In this document: piece after piece, positions 1 to 9,884 of the stretch
Layout: each line of letters starts with the position of its first letter
Position numbering within the stretch: the first letter of the stretch is position 1
Assembly (NCBI GenBank): GCA_023807065.1
Contig: JAJJLU010003781.1
Location: forward strand, 1 to 31,355
Direction of reading: 5' to 3'
Length of the DNA stretch: 31,355 nt
DNA from: Isotricha intestinalis
Lineage: Eukaryota; Ciliophora; Litostomatea; Vestibuliferida; Isotrichidae
Notes under the pieces: generated by a model
What the model saw: only the letters and a program-made list of their open reading frames with translations
Database searches by the model: none
What the model was told of the DNA's origin: nothing
Made by a program: the position numbers and the translations under genes

Positions 1-1
1 A

Positions 2-472
2 GAAGGAATATCATATTTACATAATTATGGTATTATTCATAGAGATATTAAATCAGATAATATTTTATTAAGTGATAATTCAGATAATTTTAATATTAAA
101 ATTACTGACTTTGGCTTAAGTAAAATTATGGGAAATTCAGAAAAAACAAATGAAGGTTTTGGAACTATAAATTATGCTTCTCCTGAAATTTTATTAAGAA
201 TTCCTTATGGAAAAGAAATTGAGGCTTTAGGAATATTATTATTTTTTATATTAACAGGAAGATATCCTTTTCTAGGAATTAATCAAGAAGAACTCGCTGA
301 AAATATTGTTTTTGAAAATCTAAGTTTTAATGTTAATGAATGGGAAATTAGAAGTTTTTTAATTCGAGATTTAATTCAAAAAAGCTTAGTTAAAGAAGCT
401 AATTTAAGAATTGATATTAAAGGGTTTTTGAGACATGAGTGGTTTAAACAATGTAAAAAAAATTCTATGTAA
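2..472 (+). CDS. Protein kinase C-terminal lobe (CAMK-like), 5' partial
   Basis: The reading frame is open from the first complete codon at position 2, well upstream of the first internal ATG at 128, so the gene starts outside the window. About 156 residues are visible. They include the catalytic loop IIHRDIKSDN, the DFG motif as TDFGLSK, and the activation-segment end YASPEIL in place of APE. A helical C-lobe follows with LTGRYPF, and the end FLRHEWF resembles the usual end of CAMK-type kinase domains. The protein stops soon afterwards, so no EF-hand or calmodulin-binding tail is present. It should phosphorylate Ser/Thr. Oddly, the subdomain IX motif DxWSxG reads EIEALG, so the structural Asp and the Trp are both replaced. 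Family assignment is firm; the subfamily is a guess because the N-lobe is missing. Confidence 0.88.
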   Translation, partial: EGISYLHNYGIIHRDIKSDNILLSDNSDNFNIKITDFGLSKIMGNSEKTNEGFGTINYASPEILLRIPYGKEIEALGILLFFILTGRYPFLGINQEELAENIVFENLSFNVNEWEIRSFLIRDLIQKSLVKEANLRIDIKGFLRHEWFKQCKKNSM

Positions 473-1328
473 ATATTAGTTTTTGATATTATAAATTTTT
501 TATTATTTAAACTTATTTAATTTGAATAAAATAGGTGGATAATGAGATTTGTAATATGATTTAAGAAATATATTGTGTATGATATAAATATTATTATGAG
601 TTAATTCATTATTGGGATAATTTATTATTCTTTTATTAAATTTATAAATAAACTTTTAATTTTTATTCGACTTTATTTTAAACATTAAATTCAGAGTAAA
701 ATCTGAGACTTCAATTTTGAGAAAAATGAAAAGAATAGATAATAAATAAAATTATTATTATTATTATTATGAGTTAAGAAATTATAATAATATGATATGA
801 AAAGAATTATTAATTATTATTAACATTTATTTTAAATATATTTAAACTTGATTATAATTCATTATAATGATTTATTATCTTTCAAAAATAAAGAAAAATC
901 AATTGTTTATTAGAGTACTTTTATATCATCATAAATATTTTTTCTTCATTTTTTTCAATTTTATCTTCATAATCTTATATTAGTTTATTCTTTAATATAA
1001 TTTAATTTCAAAAAATTATTTGAGTATAAAGTTGTTCTTTTTTTAAACTATTGCTTTCATATTTTAATGTTATTTTATTTTATGAGTGAGAACATTCTTA
1101 ATTTGAAATCTTTTTGTTTTTTGAATAATACTTTAATTATTTATATTATTATTATTTTAATTATATTTTTTTCATAAGATAAAGTTTCTTTATCTTTTTT
1201 AGGATAAAGAGAAATGAACAATGTTTTAAAAAATAATTAGTTAAAGAATAAAGATTTAATTGTTAAATTTATTTGATAATTAAATTAATAGTCAGAAAAA
1301 TAAATGGTTTTAAAAATTAATTGAATAA
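473..1328. other. Intergenic region, very AT-rich
   Basis: About 850 bases between two plus-strand genes. It holds a short ATT-type trinucleotide run near 751-770 and the stem-loop at 1176-1196 listed separately. I see no frame with convincing coding character and no tRNA-like structure. Confidence 0.6.
1176..1196 (+). repeat. Perfect 9-bp inverted repeat with 3-nt loop, followed by T-run
   Basis: AAGATAAAG at 1176-1184 pairs with CTTTATCTT at 1188-1196 around a TTT loop and runs straight into more T residues. It lies about 130 bases before the ankyrin gene and about 700 after the kinase gene. It could be a structured leader, a binding-site dyad or chance in AT-rich DNA; a perfect 9-bp stem including G/C pairs makes chance somewhat less likely. 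Confidence 0.4.
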
Positions 1329-2834
1329 ATGAAAAGAGAAATTTTATTAGAAAATGGATATAATATGCCTATGAAAAAATTAAAAATGTTAAAAACAGAT
1401 TTAATATTTCATACAGCAAAACCAACATTTTTAACAAAAGTAGATAGTTTTTTAGATTCAATAATTCCTCCAAAATATACATATATAGATGATAAAAAAG
1501 AAGTAAAATATTTAACAAAATATTTAAAAGAAAGAAATAATGAAAAAGAAGCAGAAGAAAAACCACCTTTATATATTTATACTAGAATTTTAACAAGAGG
1601 AATTGATTTAACTAATAGATCAACTTCATATAATAGTGTTCATAGTGTAAATAGAAGACAAGTTAGTTTTTATTATTTAAATTTAAAAGACCAGAAAATA
1701 AAAAAAAAAGAAAAAAAATTAATAGAAGAAAAAATTAATAAAGTTAAAAAGAATATTCATAGAAAAGTACTTTCTGAAAATTTCCATAAACCAGGTTTTA
1801 TTCCTAAGAAAATATATAGTAGAAATAATAATATGAATGTTAAAAACTTTTCAAGTGAAGCTTTTGTTAATATTGTTAAAAAAGATTATGAACCAGTTAA
1901 AAAATCAATTAAAGAAGAATATTTATATTCAAAGAAAGAATTTTTAAGAGATGTAAATCATAAATTTAAAACACAAAATCAACATATTATTTCTTTAAAA
2001 GATTTTCCAGAAAATCATTTATTAAGATCACGATATATTAAATTATTTCCTCCGATTCAAAAAGATTATGAACCTAAAAATAAATTATATAATATTAAAA
2101 GAATTATATCCGATTATAAAATTGATGATGAAGGAATGAAAAAAATAAGAAAAATAAAAGAAAGAGAATTAATTTTAGAAAAAGAAAAAATATTTAAATG
2201 GAAAAAAGCAATTATATCATCATCAATTCAATTTAAAAAATTAGGATTAAATAATTTTCCAATTGAATTTTCAGAATTAAATTCAAAGCCTTATGTAAAT
2301 AAAAAAGGAAAAGAATTTTTTAATTCAATAAAAAACAAAGAAATAAGTAAATTTGTTGATTTAACATTAGAAAATAAATTATTATTATTAAATGTTGATT
2401 ATTCTCATGAAACAGTTTTACATATAATGGCAAAGAGAAATATATATTTACATATATCTTTCGCAATAAAAAATGGAGCAAACCTTAATGTGAAAAATTA
2501 TCTTGGTAAAACTCCTTTACATTTAGCTTGTGAAAATTATAATAAAGAAAGTATATTAGTTTTATTATATGAAATGGCTAATCCTTTTATTCGAGATAAT
2601 TTTGGGAAAAATTGTTTTGAAGTTTGGAAAAAAAAAAATGAAAATGTGAAAGAAGAAATTTTCAGAAGTGAAACTATTAAAAGATATGAATTATTAGATA
2701 AAATACATAGATTTTCTATTAAAAAATATTCTGAATATATGAAAAATGGATTAATTCATTTATGGAATAGTGAATTTCAAATTGATTTTATTCCTGATAA
2801 TTATGGTATTTTTGAGAAAAAAAAAAAATATTAA
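1329..2834 (+). CDS. Ankyrin-repeat protein
   Basis: This 501-residue protein has a long, basic, Lys-rich N-terminal two thirds without recognisable domains and two to three ankyrin repeats at about residues 355-430. The repeats show the TxLHxxA and GxTPLHLA signatures (ETVLHIMAK, GKTPLHLAC) and the inter-repeat NGANLN and MANPFIRDN turns. A preceding segment, EFFNSIKNKEI, looks like a capping helix. I recall this arrangement, with the helix before and 'ANPFIRDN' at the end, from ankyrin proteins that are common in ciliates, but that is memory and not a search. The start is fixed by an in-frame TAA immediately upstream of the ATG. Ankyrin repeats bind other proteins; the partner is unknown. 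No signal peptide or membrane segment is present, so it is probably cytoplasmic. The LMBR1-like gene follows only 38 bases downstream on the same strand. Confidence 0.82.
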   Translation: MKREILLENGYNMPMKKLKMLKTDLIFHTAKPTFLTKVDSFLDSIIPPKYTYIDDKKEVKYLTKYLKERNNEKEAEEKPPLYIYTRILTRGIDLTNRSTSYNSVHSVNRRQVSFYYLNLKDQKIKKKEKKLIEEKINKVKKNIHRKVLSENFHKPGFIPKKIYSRNNNMNVKNFSSEAFVNIVKKDYEPVKKSIKEEYLYSKKEFLRDVNHKFKTQNQHIISLKDFPENHLLRSRYIKLFPPIQKDYEPKNKLYNIKRIISDYKIDDEGMKKIRKIKERELILEKEKIFKWKKAIISSSIQFKKLGLNNFPIEFSELNSKPYVNKKGKEFFNSIKNKEISKFVDLTLENKLLLLNVDYSHETVLHIMAKRNIYLHISFAIKNGANLNVKNYLGKTPLHLACENYNKESILVLLYEMANPFIRDNFGKNCFEVWKKKNENVKEEIFRSETIKRYELLDKIHRFSIKKYSEYMKNGLIHLWNSEFQIDFIPDNYGIFEKKKKY

Positions 2835-2872
2835 ATTTTTTATTTCTTTTTTAATTTATTTTTTTATTTTTT

Positions 2873-4603
2873 ATGGAATCATGGTTAATTGTTTTAATAA
2901 TTGAATCTTTATTATGTTTATTCATATCCATATTATTATATTATTATTTTATAAGAAAAGATACTAATTATGCTGTTTCTATTAATACTGTTTTAATTTG
3001 GTTTTTAACTTTTATTCTTATTGTTTTATTACCTTATGATATTTATTTCTCAAAATCAAAAAATATAAAGGATGATTATGAAAAAAATAAAAATTATATT
3101 GATAATGGAATTAATATAATAACAACTTTATATTCAATTGATTATTGGATTTTATTTATTGTTTCTTGGATTGTTTCTCCAATTATTACTTCATATGAAG
3201 ATTCTGGTTATTTCACTTTCAAACAGAAAATAAAAGATTCAATAATAAGAAATTTACTCTTTTTCATTTTTTTAGGTTGTTTATTAATAATTGGAATTAT
3301 TTTAGTCTTATTATTAGATTTGGATATAGGATTTTTAACAAATATGAGTATTGGATTTACTATTAGTTGGGGTTTATTACAAGTCTTTTTCTTTTTAGGA
3401 TATAGTTTAATTTTTTTACCTAAAAATTTAATCACTCATTTTAAATATGAAAATGAAGAAAGATATTTAGAATGGAAAATTCAAGATTTAAGAAATGATT
3501 TAAAAGAAATAATTATTTGTCAATTTTTTAATTCTTTAGAAAATTTAAAACTAACTAAAAATAAATTAAATGAAAATAAAGAATCTTTATCAAATTATAA
3601 AAACGAAATCGATGACTTAATTAATTATTATGAAGAAAAAAAGCCAAAATATTTAAAAGATGTTAAATTACTTTCTTTTATACAAGATAAACAATATGTG
3701 AAAAATATATCTCAGTTAACAAAATTAAATAAAAAATTAAAAATATATTTAATAGAATATGAAAGAGGAAAACATTTATTAAAGGAAATATATGATAAAT
3801 GGTATTTAGTAATTTCAATATTGAATATAAAAGGACATTTAAAAGATCAATTAGTATTACTTCATTTAAAACAATTGTCAAAAACTAAAGAAATATATTA
3901 TACAAATATAATTCCAATATTTAAAATAGCTTTTATTTCAATATGTATTATATTAGAAATGATAACTGTTTGGGGAGAAATAATTTCATCATTAATGCCT
4001 CTTTTATCTTCAAAAGACAAAAATTATGATTTTTTTTCTCCTTTAGGTCAATTAATCATAAAAACAAATAATTTAATATTACTTCACATAATATCATTTC
4101 TTGAAATTATTTTTTTATTTTATCTTTCCTTTTATACAGTTTTCAAAATGAAAATATCTTTTCTATGTAAAATATATAGAAATAAACAAACTGATTCTCT
4201 TTCAATTCTTTATGTTTGTAAAATAATGTCAAGAATCGGTTTTTCTATTTGTATAAATTTTTGTCAAATTACTAATTTAAGAGATTTAATTATAAATAAA
4301 AATTATGGAACCGGAAGAATGATCGATAGTGAAAATACTGGATTAAATGAAGCTTATGAAATTTATCAATTATGTTTATTTTTTTTCCCATTAATTATTA
4401 TTGTTTTAGTTATTCTTAATTTATTTAATATTATCAGTAGAATTGGAAATTGTATGGGATTTAATTCTTTTATAATTAAAAATGAAGATACTGAAAATGA
4501 TATTATTGATGGAGAAAATATTCTTAAGGAAATTAATGAAAAATTTTCTGGAGATTTTGATATAAATAATTATGACGAAATTGAACATTATTTATTAAAT
4601 TAA
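2873..4603 (+). CDS. LMBR1-like (LMBRD2-type) multi-pass membrane protein
   Basis: This 576-residue protein fits the LMBR1 family. It begins with a membrane helix directly after Met (about residues 4-27) and a second helix ending in VLLPYDIYF, a conserved feature of LMBRD2-type proteins. More helices follow near 90-110, 125-155 and 160-185. A charged, coiled-coil-rich cytoplasmic segment spans about 205-330, and further helices lie near 345-370, 395-425 and 485-515. The C-terminal tail is short and acidic. Animal LMBRD2 is near 700 residues, so this copy is shorter, mainly at the tail. Family members are linked to receptor signalling and membrane trafficking; a precise role here cannot be read from sequence. 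The short gap to the ankyrin gene suggests very compact spacing, not an operon. Confidence 0.82.
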   Translation: MESWLIVLIIESLLCLFISILLYYYFIRKDTNYAVSINTVLIWFLTFILIVLLPYDIYFSKSKNIKDDYEKNKNYIDNGINIITTLYSIDYWILFIVSWIVSPIITSYEDSGYFTFKQKIKDSIIRNLLFFIFLGCLLIIGIILVLLLDLDIGFLTNMSIGFTISWGLLQVFFFLGYSLIFLPKNLITHFKYENEERYLEWKIQDLRNDLKEIIICQFFNSLENLKLTKNKLNENKESLSNYKNEIDDLINYYEEKKPKYLKDVKLLSFIQDKQYVKNISQLTKLNKKLKIYLIEYERGKHLLKEIYDKWYLVISILNIKGHLKDQLVLLHLKQLSKTKEIYYTNIIPIFKIAFISICIILEMITVWGEIISSLMPLLSSKDKNYDFFSPLGQLIIKTNNLILLHIISFLEIIFLFYLSFYTVFKMKISFLCKIYRNKQTDSLSILYVCKIMSRIGFSICINFCQITNLRDLIINKNYGTGRMIDSENTGLNEAYEIYQLCLFFFPLIIIVLVILNLFNIISRIGNCMGFNSFIIKNEDTENDIIDGENILKEINEKFSGDFDINNYDEIEHYLLN

Positions 4604-5220
4604 AATAGATTATTATAGTCTTTTATATAATAATAGAATATTTAATTTCAAAGATAAATAATTCAAAAATCAAATATTAAATTATAAATATTTAATTTAT
4701 TAATTAAATTAAAAAAATAAATAAAACATTTCTTAAAAAATTTATTTGATTTGAATTTACTATTATCTCTTTCATTATAATCATCATCTCCATAAAACAA
4801 AAGTCATTTTAAACAAAAAAAAGATTTAGTTTTAGAACTTGTTTTATCAAATCAATCAGGTTTAAATTTATAACTTTCTGATTGATCATATCCTTTAAAA
4901 ACATTATTTTTTAAAATTAATTTAAATTGGCTTTTTTAATGGAAGAATTTAAAAATTCTTAATATTTATTTATTATTTAATTATTGAATTGGATTATTAA
5001 ACATTTTATTATTGAACAATTTTATATTAAAGAACATTTATTAACTAAATAAAGAATTTTTTTTTCTTTTAATAGAAAGAAATTTTTTTTTATATTCTAT
5101 TATATTAATTTTTTTGAATATTTATTATAAGATAAAGAAGTTTAGAATAATTAAAAAGACTATTATTATTATATAATTTTGAGTATTTCATTTGAAAAAA
5201 ATTTAAACATTAATTAAAAA
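4604..5220. other. Intergenic region between convergent genes
   Basis: About 617 bases separate the LMBR1-like gene (plus) from the WD40 gene (minus), so this is shared 3' flank. It is AT-rich with T- and A-runs. I found no open frame with coding-like codon pattern and no RNA gene. Confidence 0.55.
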
Positions 5221-6165
5221 TTAACTCCAAATATTTATTAAAGAATCCGAAGAAGCAGTAATAATTTTATCATTAAATTTAACAATAGAATTAATTATAT
5301 CTTTATTCTGAGAATTAATTTCAGAAATAATTTCAATACTTTCGTTTTTTTCATCATAGAAAAATTCAATTAAATCAACAAAGCATTGATAAAATTTACA
5401 TCTTGAAATTATTTTAATTTTACAAGATAAAAAAATATTTGCTTTAAAATTTATAATACTTTTAAACTCAATATTAGGTAAATATTTTTGAATAATATAT
5501 CCTAAATTATAATTAACTACTAAAAGACCATTTTTTGTTCCAATTAATAAAATTTCATCATTTATTATTTCAATTGAATTTGAAACAGTTTCAAAATCTG
5601 AATTTATTATTGTTTTAATTGAAATAAAAGTATTAGGATTTAAAAAAATTAATTTATTAGAAATAAAAATTATTATTGTAGATTTATTATTAATAGTAAA
5701 ATTAAAATTCTGGTATTTGTTGTTAAATTGTAATGATGTTGTATTTTGAAATTTTTCTATTTTTTGGTCATATATTTTAATTATTCCATCGTATGAAGAA
5801 GTTATTATGATATTTGGAAATAATTCACTTATTTTAAAAACTTTATTGTTAAATTCATTTATTCTTTGAATAATTTGATAATTTAAATTATTATTATATA
5901 TTTTATATAAAGAAATTTGACATAAGTTAAGACATAAAAATATATTTCCATTTGATATTTGTTGATGATATATTATGGGTGAAATTTCATGGATTTTTAA
6001 TTTAATTTCAAATGATATATTATTATATATTATAAATAATGAATCAAATGAACTTGAAGCAATATCTCCATTCAATAATATTGATAAATGTAATACTTGA
6101 TTATTATGTTCTGTTAGTGTTTTTATTATTTTATAATCTTCTATATTTTTCTTTATTATATTCAT
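5221..6165 (-). CDS. WD40-repeat protein
   Basis: This 314-residue protein is built almost only of short beta-strand repeats. Recognisable WD-type units are HNNQVLHLSILLNGDIASSS near the N-terminus, NKVFKISELFPNIIITSSYDG followed by IIKIYDQ in the middle, and NDIINSIVKFNDKIITASSD with LINIWS at the very C-terminus. Length and periodicity fit a single six- or seven-bladed propeller whose last blade closes the ring. Such propellers act as protein-interaction scaffolds. The Trp-Asp dipeptides themselves have mostly drifted (YD, YN, WS), as in divergent protist WD40 proteins. No signal peptide or membrane helix is seen. The start ATG is preceded on the coding strand by an A/T-rich leader, as for neighbouring genes. 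Specific function is unknown. Confidence 0.78.
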   Translation of the reverse strand: MNIIKKNIEDYKIIKTLTEHNNQVLHLSILLNGDIASSSFDSLFIIYNNISFEIKLKIHEISPIIYHQQISNGNIFLCLNLCQISLYKIYNNNLNYQIIQRINEFNNKVFKISELFPNIIITSSYDGIIKIYDQKIEKFQNTTSLQFNNKYQNFNFTINNKSTIIIFISNKLIFLNPNTFISIKTIINSDFETVSNSIEIINDEILLIGTKNGLLVVNYNLGYIIQKYLPNIEFKSIINFKANIFLSCKIKIISRCKFYQCFVDLIEFFYDEKNESIEIISEINSQNKDIINSIVKFNDKIITASSDSLINIWS

Positions 6166-6886
6166 TAAATAAATATTTTGTTTTTTAATTTTTTAAATTA
6201 ATTAACTTGAATTATTATTTTTAAATCGTTTGGATTATAAAATTTATTTATTATATGTAAATAAATAAATTCCCAAGGTTTTAAATTTCTTTTAAATATT
6301 AGAAAATTTTTAAAATGTATTATTAAACTAAATTCAAATCTTATTTTATATAATTCATAATTTTTATATTTGAAAAGTATTTTAAAATTAATTTTTGATA
6401 TAACATTTCTTCTTTAGAAGAATAATAATTAAAAATTTTAATTTAATTGATTATTTTTTTAATATAAATAATAAAAAAAAATTATATGATAATTTCCCTT
6501 TTTATATAAATAAAAACATAATCATAAATGATTTATATCTAAATAAATATCAATTTAAAATCATTAAAATATTTCTTAATATTTAATATATATTTACAAA
6601 TTTATTAATATTCAAGAGAATTAATCAATAATTTAAGAAGATAATAGATTTTCTTAATAATTGATGGATTAACACTAAATAATCTAATAATTATTAATAA
6701 ATTCAAAATATATAAATATGATAAATGCTTTATTTATATTATCTCTTTTTTTATTTACAATTTCAAATACGAAAATTTTAGATAAATATTTTACCAAACT
6801 TTGAATAACTACAAAGAATGATTAAATTTCGAGAATTAGAATCATTTAAAAAATAAGAAAAAAAATTTATAAATAATTCCTAAAAT
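6166..6886. other. Intergenic region between two minus-strand genes
   Basis: About 720 bases of AT-rich sequence forming the upstream flank of the WD40 gene and the downstream flank of the next minus-strand gene. I see no convincing coding remnant, RNA gene or repeat. Confidence 0.5.
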
Positions 6887-7351
6887 TTAATTTTCAATAA
6901 CGAATTTTTCAGAATCATCACTTTCACTTATTGTTTTTTCTTTTAAACATTGTATAATAATATCATCTACTTTATTTTGGAAATTTTGAAATAATAAATT
7001 TTCATTTATTCTTTTTTTTTTTGTACCAAAATTTCCAAACATTTTAATTTTTTGTTTAATAATTTCTTCATTAGGTAATTTTAAAGATATTAAACTTTTT
7101 TTTTGACTACAAGGACTATTTGAAATACTTTCATTATCATTATTCACAAATAAATGAGATTGAAGTGATATAAATTTTGAGTTTGTTTTTGTACTGTTTA
7201 ATTTATTTTTTTCTTCTAATTGATATTTAGAAAATGAAGGTTTTAATGTTTCTGTTGTTGTTGATTCTGAAAATATTACTTTTATCATTGATTTTTTTTC
7301 TTCTTTTGGATTTTTACATATGCATAATGTGTCTAGAATTTGGGATAACAT
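6887..7351 (-). CDS. Hypothetical protein, 154 residues, Ser/Lys-rich
   Basis: I do not recognise this protein. It starts MLSQILDTLCICKNPKEEKK, where two cysteines near the N-terminus followed by basic residues could be a palmitoylation site. Its middle is rich in Ser, Thr, Asn and Lys and is probably disordered. A helical segment near residues 115-140 (ENLLFQNFQNKVDDIIIQCL) precedes an acidic end, SESDDSEKFVIEN. There is no signal peptide or long hydrophobic segment. Its coding nature is supported by codon pattern (many GAA, GAT and AAA codons with G in first position) and by a typical A-rich leader on its coding strand, seen as a long T-run at 7352-7410 on the plus strand. A soluble, perhaps membrane-tethered regulatory protein is one possibility; no function is proposed. 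Confidence 0.6.
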   Translation of the reverse strand: MLSQILDTLCICKNPKEEKKSMIKVIFSESTTTETLKPSFSKYQLEEKNKLNSTKTNSKFISLQSHLFVNNDNESISNSPCSQKKSLISLKLPNEEIIKQKIKMFGNFGTKKKRINENLLFQNFQNKVDDIIIQCLKEKTISESDDSEKFVIEN

Positions 7352-7743
7352 TTAGATTTTTTATATTTTTTTTTTTTATTTTTTATTTTTTTTTTCTTTT
7401 TTTTTTGAGATTGTGGTTTTCATTTAAAAGAGTGATTATATATTTTTTATTTTTATTTTAAGGTTATTCTTATGTTTTTTTGTTTTTTATTATTTTCAAA
7501 GTAATTTATTTAGTAATTTTTTTTAATATATAATATTAGCATAACGATAATTAATAAGTTTGATAAAAATTTATATTTCATAGTTTTTTTAAAAAAGAAT
7601 TAAATTTTATTCCAATGAACAAAATGAATCCTTAAAAATTATTTTTAAAGAAAACAAAAAACCTTAAAATATACTTTTTATTTTTTATTTAAATTATTAA
7701 GATATATATTTGATGAATAAAAAATAAATATTAATATCTAAAA
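7352..7743. promoter_or_regulatory. Divergent intergenic region, likely shared promoter
   Basis: About 390 bases separate the minus-strand hypothetical gene from the plus-strand pseudokinase gene. A long T-rich tract at 7352-7410 is an A-rich leader for the minus-strand gene, and an A-rich stretch precedes the ATG at 7744. No specific promoter motif stands out beyond these tracts. Confidence 0.4.
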
Positions 7744-9827
7744 ATGGGTAATTATGTTAACTTAGGAAATTATAAAGTCAAATATCAAAATAAAGAAAAA
7801 GAAGTATTAAATAAACCATATTATATATTAAAAGCATATGAAGGATTTAAAATAGGTTTCTTATTATTAATATCATCAAAAGAAGAATTATATAAAATTA
7901 ATTCTCAAGAAATGAATGAAAAAATTGAATATTTAAAATCAATTCATAACTCAATTAAAAATATGATTAAATTAGATAATATTTCTTATTTAAAAAAAGA
8001 AGAAAAAGTTACAGTCTTTTTTGAATTTAAAGAAAGAAAAAATTATCAAACTATTGAAAAATATATTGATGGAATAGAACCATATTATTTTTCCTGTTTA
8101 GATATAAAAGAAATTATGAGTTTTTTAAATAAAATGTTAATCATGATTAAAGAAAAAAAATTACCAATTCCTTTTTTATCACCTAAAGATTGTTTTATTG
8201 ATAAAAATTATAAGAAGATTAATTTTAACTATGATAAAGAATTAAATATTTATATATTTATCCTTATTTAGAATATTTTTCTGAACAAGGATTTAATTTT
8301 TATAAGAAAATATTATCTATTCTTCCTAATAAAGTTAAGAATTATTTTCCAAAATCAAAATATTTAAATTGGAATATTGGATTATTTATTTATTTAATTT
8401 TATTTAGAGATACACCAAATTATCAATTAAAAGTAAAAAGTGTATTAAATAAGGAAAAATTATATTATTCAATTGATATTAAAGACCATAAAATTCCTGA
8501 TAAAGATGAAAATTTATTTGATTTACTTCATTTTTTACTTGATATTGAAGTAACAGAAATTATAAAAGAAAATATACTTGATGAAAATATTGAAAATGAA
8601 TTATTTAAACAATATTTATCTCATTCTTTTTTTAATAATAATAATATAATAAATACTTTTGAAATTGTAACAGATATTAAATCTAAAAAATATTATTTAA
8701 AAGAAATAAATGAAAATCAAATAAGTGATTTAATTGAAGAAGAAGAGCAAAAGAAAAATTTATTTTCCAATGTTATTAAGGATTGTACTTTATTATTTAA
8801 TAATAAATCATTATTTGTAGTTTATAATGTTTTAAAGCAAATTAAAGTATATAATTATGATTTAGAATTATTATATGATTATAAGAAAACTATATCAATA
8901 CCAAGTAGTATTAATAATATAGTTTTTAAATTTGATAATGGAATTTTATTTTATAATCACTCTGAAAACAGTGATTTTTATTATTACTATATATTTAAAA
9001 AAGATAGTTTAATTCTTAATAAATTAAATTTTCCAGTTATTGGAAATGATAATGAAACGAAAAATGGAACACGAAAATATAAATTTGATTATCAAGAATA
9101 TTTTGTAACATCTTCAAATAAATTATTAGTTAGAAAAATAAGAAAAAATGATTATTATTATGACAGGGAGATTAATATAAGTATATTAATTTATGATTTA
9201 GATAATTTAATTTCCGGGAAGAATAATTATATTATTAATCTAATTGGAATTATAAATTTTGAATTATTTTCTAATAGTAAAAGGATTGTTGAAAATATTA
9301 AAAAAAAAGAATTAATTTGTGTTTTTAGTGATTTTCTTCATTTTTATGAAAGTGAAACTTATAAATTAAAATTTAAATTATATTTGGGTAATTATAATTA
9401 TGATATAAGAAAATTAAATTCAGAAATGTTCTTAATTAATCAAAGTAATACTTTTTATATATTAAAAAATCATCAAATTCTATTTACTATTTTTTCAAAG
9501 AAAAATAATTTGGTTTTCAAATCTGGGATTTTAATTAATGATAAATTTTTATTATGTATTGTTAATAATTCTTATTATGGATTTTCAAAAAAATTTCAAA
9601 AATATGGAAAAGTTATTAACGATGAATCAAATAAAGAAAATTATTGTGATAGAATCATATTTTTAGAAATCAATGATAATGATTATATTAAACATCATTT
9701 AGATTATTTTAATTGTAATTCAAATTCAAAATCTATTCCTGAATATTTTAATTTTAAAGATAATATTATTAGAAGCAAAGATAAAAAAGGATATAAATAT
9801 TTTATATTAGAAGAAGAAAAAAAATAA
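7744..9827 (+). pseudogene. Pseudokinase-like protein with beta-rich C-terminal region, one frameshift
   Basis: The frame opened by ATG at 7744 ends at a TAG at 8269-8271, but coding character continues without a break in another frame from about 8241 to the stop at 9827. One missing or extra base in the stretch 8241-8262 would join them into about 690 residues. No stop occurs in the roughly 520 codons after the shift, so this is a recent break or an assembly error. The N-terminal third resembles a protein kinase fold without its catalytic motifs: at the HRD position it reads LSPKDCF, no DFG is found, and LNWNIGLFIYLILFRDTPN matches the C-lobe WxxG...LLxGxxPF segment. It begins MGN, a possible N-myristoylation start. 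The C-terminal two thirds is a series of short beta strands (for example FEIVTDIKSKKYYLKEI and LFVVYNVLKQIKVYNYDLEL) that may form a propeller. Its role would be scaffolding, not phosphorylation. Confidence 0.6.
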
Positions 9828-9884
9828 AAAATATTAAACAATAATATATCATTAATATTCATTTAAATAAGAAATATATATATA

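Noticed and set aside
8120..8271. An intron explaining the frame change in the pseudokinase gene (GT at 8120, TTTAG ending at 8271).
   Set aside because: It would restore frame, but it would remove about 50 codons that are stop-free and clearly protein-like. A donor at 8192 would create a stop at the junction, and no GT lies in 8222-8270. A one-base indel is simpler.
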